From Eunapius fragilis (lineage: Eukaryota; Porifera; Demospongiae; Spongillida; Spongillidae): a DNA stretch of 64,000 nt. The notes beneath the pieces were generated by a model. The model saw only the letters and a program-made list of their open reading frames with translations. It was not told the origin of the DNA and ran no database searches. The DNA is taken from positions 2,755,922-2,819,921 of the forward strand of contig OY811986.1 of NCBI GenBank assembly GCA_963681505.1. The letters run 5' to 3'. Shown one piece after another: positions 58,313-64,000 of this stretch (the first letter of the stretch is position 1; each line of letters begins with the position of its first letter). A program made the position numbers and the translations under genes.

Positions 58313-58497
58313 CAGTACCGGCTCGGAACAACGGAAAAGTCACAGCTCGCAGCAACGGAAAATAAGGCATATTCATGATGGAGTTGGGAAAGCTGTTGGT
58401 ATACATAGCACACCCTTACCGCTTTCATCAACAAATATTCATTTGGTGAAGGCAGTCCAGATCGATCGATAGATGAAAGCAGTAAGGTTGTATGGAA
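58313..58497 (+). mobile_element. Truncated third copy of the CAGTACCGGCTCGG MITE
   Basis: The left TIR and body match 56045-56240. The right TIR is absent. Confidence 0.82.
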
Positions 58498-58580
58498 CGC
58501 CAATCATGTCATAATTCGATCGTCCGAAATCAGCTGCTTTTTTCAATCGATCACACAACAGTCGGCTGCTTTTTGCAATC

Positions 58581-58750
58581 ACAGGGAAAAAACACGTGGA
58601 ATCATTTTGGAATCATTGTGTGATATTACAGAGAATCACACACAAATCACACGCATCAGATTTTCTATGTAAGATCACACAATGATTTTTCAGACGATTT
58701 AATAATCCTCTGTAAAATCAGAACTTGATTCCACGCATTTTTTCCCCTGT
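58581..58750. repeat. 170-bp inverted-repeat element
   Basis: ACAGGGAAAAAACACGTGGA at the left pairs with TCCACGCATTTTTTCCCCTGT at the right. The inside is rich in ATCACACAATGATT motifs. It is flanked by related CGATCAC(A/G)CAACAGTCGGC repeats. Confidence 0.75.
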
Positions 58751-58869
58751 GAATCGATCACGCAACAGTCGGCAGCTTTCATCATTCCATGCCGATTAAA
58801 AAATACAACTAGCCGACTGGTCAAAACATCGACTGAATGGTCGATCATATCGGTCGGCGGTCGGTCCGG

Positions 58870-59163
58870 CAGGGGCGGATGCAGGGTTTTGGGGCGCGGG
58901 AGGGGGGGGGGGGGGTGTGAAGTGATTTTAATAACGCGGTTTTACCCCCCCCCCCCCCCCCCCCAAAGAAGTCGTGAATTTAATAGCACGGTTTTGTGGG
59001 ATACCCTACTCCACCCCCCACCCTCCCTCCCCTCCCCTATCGTTACACGTATAGCACACGTAAGAAGCCGTGAATTTTTAATAACATAGGTTTTGCGGGG
59101 GGGGGGGGGGGGGGGGGGGGGGGGTATACCCTACTCACCTCCCCCCCCCTAAATCCGCCCCTG
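58870..59163. mobile_element. MITE with CAGGGGCGGAT ends and G/C homopolymers
   Basis: Left CAGGGGCGGATG, right ATCCGCCCCTG. Internal blocks GGTATACCCTACTC / GGATACCCTACTC and AAGCCGTGAATTTTTAATA are repeated. Several poly-G and poly-C runs. No clear target duplication. Confidence 0.7.
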
Positions 59164-59275
59164 CGGTCGATGACGTCAGTCGATCACGTACGTCGGTCGA
59201 TCACGTCAGTCGATAGTCGATCACGTCAATCGATCGTCGATAGTCGATGACGTCGTCGATGCCGTAGTAGTAGTG
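59164..59275 (+). repeat. Degenerate GTCGATCACGTC repeat
   Basis: Short imperfect units of CGATCACGTCAGT / CGATAGTCGAT. Confidence 0.7.
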
Positions 59276-59851
59276 AATTGTGAATTATCGACCCCGTTAG
59301 CAACGCACCTTAACCTCTCTGGAATGCAAGGCTATACCTGTAAATGCCACCCACATACCAAGGGACAAGACGATGCCATCTTATGTGTCTGAAATTATAT
59401 GACGGTGACGGTGAGGCAGGCAGACACCACCCCCCCCCCCCCCCTCCCCCCTTTTTGTTTTCGTTTGTTAGGCGATAGACCGGGTTGATAGGTACCGAAT
59501 TTCAGCGACCAGTTGCCTAGTTCGCATAGCGATAGAAGCTCGGTTCTGTTGGACTTCCTTCGATCGTACTATAGTATTAGCCTTATAGATAGAAGCGTAT
59601 AAAATGAACCAAGCAATGACTAGGCCTGCATGTATGTATGTAGTGTTACAAGGCCAACTATTGCTCATGATCCAATGGCAGGAGTTTTTTTGTAGGTGGA
59701 GGCACACGCTGATAGCTGCTATGCACATTTACATCCCTGTCACAGTTTGTCTGCATAAAAAGACAAGCATGACAAGGGAACGAGTGGTTTTGTGTATCTG
59801 TGTGTGCATGCTTGCATTTGCAAATGTATTATGAAGGTGTGTAGATAAGTG

Positions 59852-59927
<76 letters not shown>

Positions 59928-60635
59928 AAATAATATGGCTATGCTATAGCAGTTGGGCACATACATGCCAATACTCGGTAAGGCAATTTCTTTGACTGAC
60001 TGGCTAAAATTCATACTCATGTCATCCAGGATGGATGGATTGTTATTATCTGACCCTGTGGGTTCGGGACAGTCAACAAGTAAGTAGAAAAAAAGGGGTG
60101 CTATATTAACGTATTTGGTTTAATTTGCCTGATGGTTCACCTCTCTTTGTTAGTTTCACATTTGCTTTCAAAGTGATTGGTGATATGTAATATTTAGAGC
60201 TGTGATATGCATTGCCTAACTAACACATATCCCTTTCTCAGTTAGAACCACCTACAGAAATTCTTCCATAGTGCTCCTAAATTGCACTGTGCACAGATCG
60301 AATCCATGAGGTTGAGTGGGCATCATTCACCCCTATTGTGCTCTCAAAAACTGGAGGCTGCATGCCACTACATGTACTACCTACATACATACATACATAC
60401 ATCACATTTACAAGAGATATGGCTGACTGTAATCTCCCTCTTCACATATTTCTACTACACATGTTCACCTTCATCACATTCCAACAGCTGTACCACGAAG
60501 CTGTGTCCTAATTTATCCCATCCTAGCAGATCAAAAATCTGTACATTCCATACAGTCACCCATAAATGTTTATTCTCTAGATACCTCATACTGATATGTC
60601 TGTATATATAGGGTGCATATAGGCTACTTCCATTC

Positions 60636-60698
<63 letters not shown>

Positions 60699-62180
60699 CA
60701 CCACACACATGAAATATTCAATCCAGCTAATGCACTTCTGTTGAGTGAGTTCAGAGGTAGAAATACTCCACATGTGTGTATTAATAAATTAAGGATGTCT
60801 TTAAAAAGTTGTTCAAGATGTTCATAAGGACAGAAGTATCTTAGAATCTCTGACTGTCAGTTCAAGAGAAGGAGGGATGTGTATAGTATGCCCTTTATTT
60901 GATCGTACAGTTTCTCTGATAATCATGCACAGAGCCTTGGGGTCTGAGCTTAACTGCAAAATTGCTTTGCACTCATGTGCAAAGTTGGACTGCATTGCAC
61001 GTAAGGCTATATGTCAATAGCTCATGTGAATGACCTACCAGACCACCATCACGCACATGCACAGCATACACATACAAACACATGCACACATACGCACACA
61101 CACACACACACACACCCACACACACACCACCACCACCACCACCACCACATACATGCACTGACCCTTCGGAACCCACTTCCACCTTGAATGTTACATCATT
61201 TGACAGTCAGAAAACAGGATATCCTAATAGCCCAATTTCAGACATATGTAGCATCTGATCGTGAATATACCTGTCCAACATGTGTTGTGGATTACTGGGC
61301 ATGTAGAGTACAATTTCAGGTAACTTTTAACATGCCAAAGCTCCTGCAGTTCCACTGTGGCTTAGCCTATATAGTTCCACATGCATATGTGTACCATCCA
61401 TTTATAAACGTTGACTACATGTACTAGATACATCATGGCTGTTTCATATGATGGATATTAAGTATATAATGAGAACACAATATGACATTTACAGTTTGTC
61501 CAAGCACTTTTATAAATTTTTGACTAACATTTCTACAGCCATAGTACGGCATGTGTATTTGACAAAGAGTCTAAAGATTGCTACAATTATCCTTCTATTT
61601 AAATTTAGCTCTACGCATGCTGCAGCATCTGCTAGTGGGCTGTTTTTTATTACGCGCATACAAAGGTTCCATGCAAATTGGCACCTCTCAGTCAGGGCTT
61701 TTTATAAGTCCCCTTCAAAACTAAAGAATCGAGTAGCATAATCCTTTTTATGACGCGGGATTCGTGCCAAAAGTATATCAGCTCTACCACACTATATACA
61801 CACTGGCCAAATATGTGTACCGCATTGGGTATATACCTCCATTCATTATGTACATATACCTCTCATTTCTTTTACTGCACACCTCAGCGCATCCTCCACA
61901 TTGGGTGTATATGCCTCCGCATTGGGTATATGTATAAACCTACGCATTGGGTATAATACCTCAAATTTGGGTATATACCTCCGCGTTACGGATCCAGGGA
62001 GCAGTGCCCTCCCCTTGCCCTTCAAGAATTTATGTACAACCATCCGCGCTATAATAATTGCATGCACGTCTCAAGAAATGTTCAAGCTATACAGAGCTTC
62101 TGGGGCTGAGCACCACTACCCCTTACCTGGTGTGGGATGCTATACTACACCCACTGAGGCTAATAATACTGCTTCATTTA
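59276..62180. other. Gene-poor region with microsatellites
   Basis: (GT)n at 59856-59926, (CA)n at 60640-60697, and mixed CA/CCA repeats at 61081-61147. The 61800-61990 part repeats CCTCCGCATTGGGTATAT-like units. No gene recognised. Confidence 0.5.
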
Positions 62181-62195
62181 CAGCCTGGTAGATAT

Positions 62196-63574
62196 TCAAT
62201 GACAGCTAAAGAAGGGTTGGATGGATCAGGACAGCATGCTGTGTATGATCAACTGAGTAATGTTCAGACACATAATATAAGAGCTGTAGGTACCCACATC
62301 CAGATGATTGTGATTAAGATGGGTTGGGCTGCTTCAGGACTGATAGGTGCACCTTAGAACAGTGATCAAGGTCTACATGCATACACTTCTAAGTCCACTG
62401 AAAGTGAGATTGTTTGGAAGGAAGGTACACCTATCTGTCCTGAAGCAGCCCGACCCATCATAATCACAATGGGTAAGGAAGACAAAAAATTGCTGGAACA
62501 AATTGTCCCTCCTGTGGATGAAGAAATCACTAGGTACATTCAAGTGGTGCTATAGTGGAAGTCAGTGGAGAGGTATTTAATTTTGAAGTGGAATTTACAT
62601 GCTCAATGAACAATGGGAAGATGCAGAAACTTCTACTTGGTATAGGAGGAGCATTCTGTTTATTGTGTCCACACAATCAAGAAGAGGCAATATCATTGCA
62701 ACAAACCAAAGGTGGTTTTGAGATAGTGGAAGTTGAAAATTTATTGTATGGAGATTTAGTAGATGAAGATGGGAATGTTGTAAAAAGAAAAGGAGATTAC
62801 AGTGAAAGATTGGTATTAACCCAATGTCCAATAACAGGAGTCAGTATAAAAACATTTCCAATTTTGCATTTTTGCTGCGAGGCTTTAACTTCTGCTTAAA
62901 ATATTGTATAAGCTGAATGCAGGCGTGACATCATGGAAAGAAGGCAAGATTCTAGCTGGACGTGTTAATGAGGCAAAGAAAAGGGTCAGAGAAATTATCA
63001 AGAACAAAACTGGTGTAGCTGTAGATCAACCTGATAGTACAGGAGCTGGGGAACAACAACCACAGGAAATACAGCTCGAAAGTTTCTATTTGAGGCAGAA
63101 AAACAACTAATGCTAGTTGATTGCATACCAGAAAAGGTCCGAGAAGATGGTCAATGTGATAAGAAAGTGTATCACAAGTTTCTTACAAATATTTCTGTCA
63201 TCTTGAGAGCCATTTCCTCCAGAAGTGTAGTCAACACCGAACTGCTAGAAATACTTTGCAAGGAAACATCAATAGTGTTTGTTTCTCATTGGCGAACATT
63301 TAAATTTACACCTTCAATGCACCAAGTGCTAGCTCACTCAACAGCTGTCATCAATGCTAAAGATTCCACAGGACTGGGATCACTTCAAGAAGAACCACTT
63401 GAACATAACAATAAGAATTTGCGGCGTAACAGGGAAAGTCTAGCTAGAAAAACAACACAGAATGCTAACTTATCAGACATACTGTCACGACTATGGATTA
63501 AATCTGACCCAATCATCAGGAGTCATCATAATGCCATTAAGTGCTTGGCATGTGATGGAGATCACAGCATTTGA
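62196..63574 (+). pseudogene. Transib/RAG1-like transposase, decayed
   Basis: Pieces in several frames but in family order. 62202-62270 encodes KEGLDGSGQHAVYDQ...THN, where the Asp would be the first catalytic acid. About 62390-62540 encodes EIVWKEG and ARPIIITMGKED. 62555-62899 has CSMNNGKMQKLLLGIGGAFC with a CxxC pair. 62904-63110 gives NAGVTSWKEGKILAGRVN and then, after a frame change, GTTTTGNTARKFLFEAEKQL (63050 on). 63110-63574 reads WRTFKFTPSMHQVLAHSTAVI, GLGSLQEEPLEHNNKNLRRN and ending SDPIIRSHHN. This block order recalls the Transib/RAG1 DDE core; the assignment is from memory of the family pattern. At least three frame changes and one inverted insertion make it a pseudogene. Confidence 0.5.
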
Positions 63575-64000
63575 TCTTGCCCAAGGAGACATATTTCACT
63601 TATTAGTTGTCAAACCATTGAAGAACACTTAATATCAATAATCATTAACCCACGAGTTGAGCAGATAGCTGAATCTGAGGTTTAGCAAATTGAAGATGAC
63701 AAGGCTTCTACATCAATTGCAAGATTAACTAAATCTTGATTTGTTTGGCTTGATTTTAATTAACTATTTTGTAATGAGTATTCCACAATAATTTGCAATA
63801 TCAATTAGTATATGCTTAGGTTATACAAATGTACTATTCACACCTATCAGTTAACTACAATTAAAAATCTGTTTTGACTTGATTTTAGTTAATTAACATT
63901 AATCATCATGATTTATTTAACACCTTTTAAACAAGTATACAAACAATTTGCTTATATTTTTGTACAGTAATTTGAAAATAAGCACAGCCAGTGACATGTA
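63575..64000. other. 3' flank of transposase relic
   Basis: AT-rich with TTAATTAAC-type repeats. No terminal inverted repeat could be assigned. Confidence 0.4.

Overview
The window is nuclear DNA of a metazoan. It carries animal-type tandem 5S rRNA genes, genes with many short GT..AG introns, and dense mobile-element debris. It is full of GT microsatellites, minisatellites and homopolymeric G/C tracts. The gene content and the type of transposon litter suggest a marine invertebrate, possibly a sponge; that placement is an inference and I would not insist on it.

Layout. 1-924 is the right-hand edge of a 5S rDNA array (unit about 353 bp). 925-20662 is a 19.7-kb block bounded by inverted repeats of roughly 1.1-1.2 kb that splits the array. 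Nested inside it are a broken Ty3/Gypsy element with 153-bp LTRs (2673-6582), an uncharacterised two-exon gene with 15-residue tandem repeats (8999-11159), two very clean palindromes (11595-11892 and 13314-13475), and a hAT-like element (14066-15642) that has itself received a LINE fragment. The 5S array resumes in the same orientation at 20663-24901 with a 3' stub and twelve copies, six of them forming a duplicated three-unit block. 24902-31112 is a transposon graveyard: two LINE fragments, a MITE, relics of inverted 5S units including one 5S pseudogene, and a 1.24-kb TIR element sitting in a 5S spacer relic.

31189-41720 is a complete 32-exon adenylate kinase 9 (AK9) gene whose splice frame can be followed from ATG to stop (predicted 1713 residues, four P-loops). 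44165-45236 is a four-exon gene that I read as a securin (PTTG1-like) candidate. 46590-49850 is a minisatellite field dominated by a 21-bp repeat, and a 30-bp minisatellite follows at 50.2-50.8 kb. On the minus strand lie a nucleoside-phosphorylase-family gene (51564-52850, three exons including a 27-nt microexon) and a CAP/CRISP-family secreted protein gene (54547-55715, five exons). 56-59.2 kb is rich in MITEs, and 62.2-63.6 kb holds a decayed transposase resembling the Transib/RAG1 family.

The host genes are unrelated housekeeping, cell-cycle, ciliary and secreted functions and do not form a pathway. The most unusual structures are the long-TIR block inside the 5S array, the AK9 splice donor buried in a (GT)n array, and the set of near-perfect palindromes.
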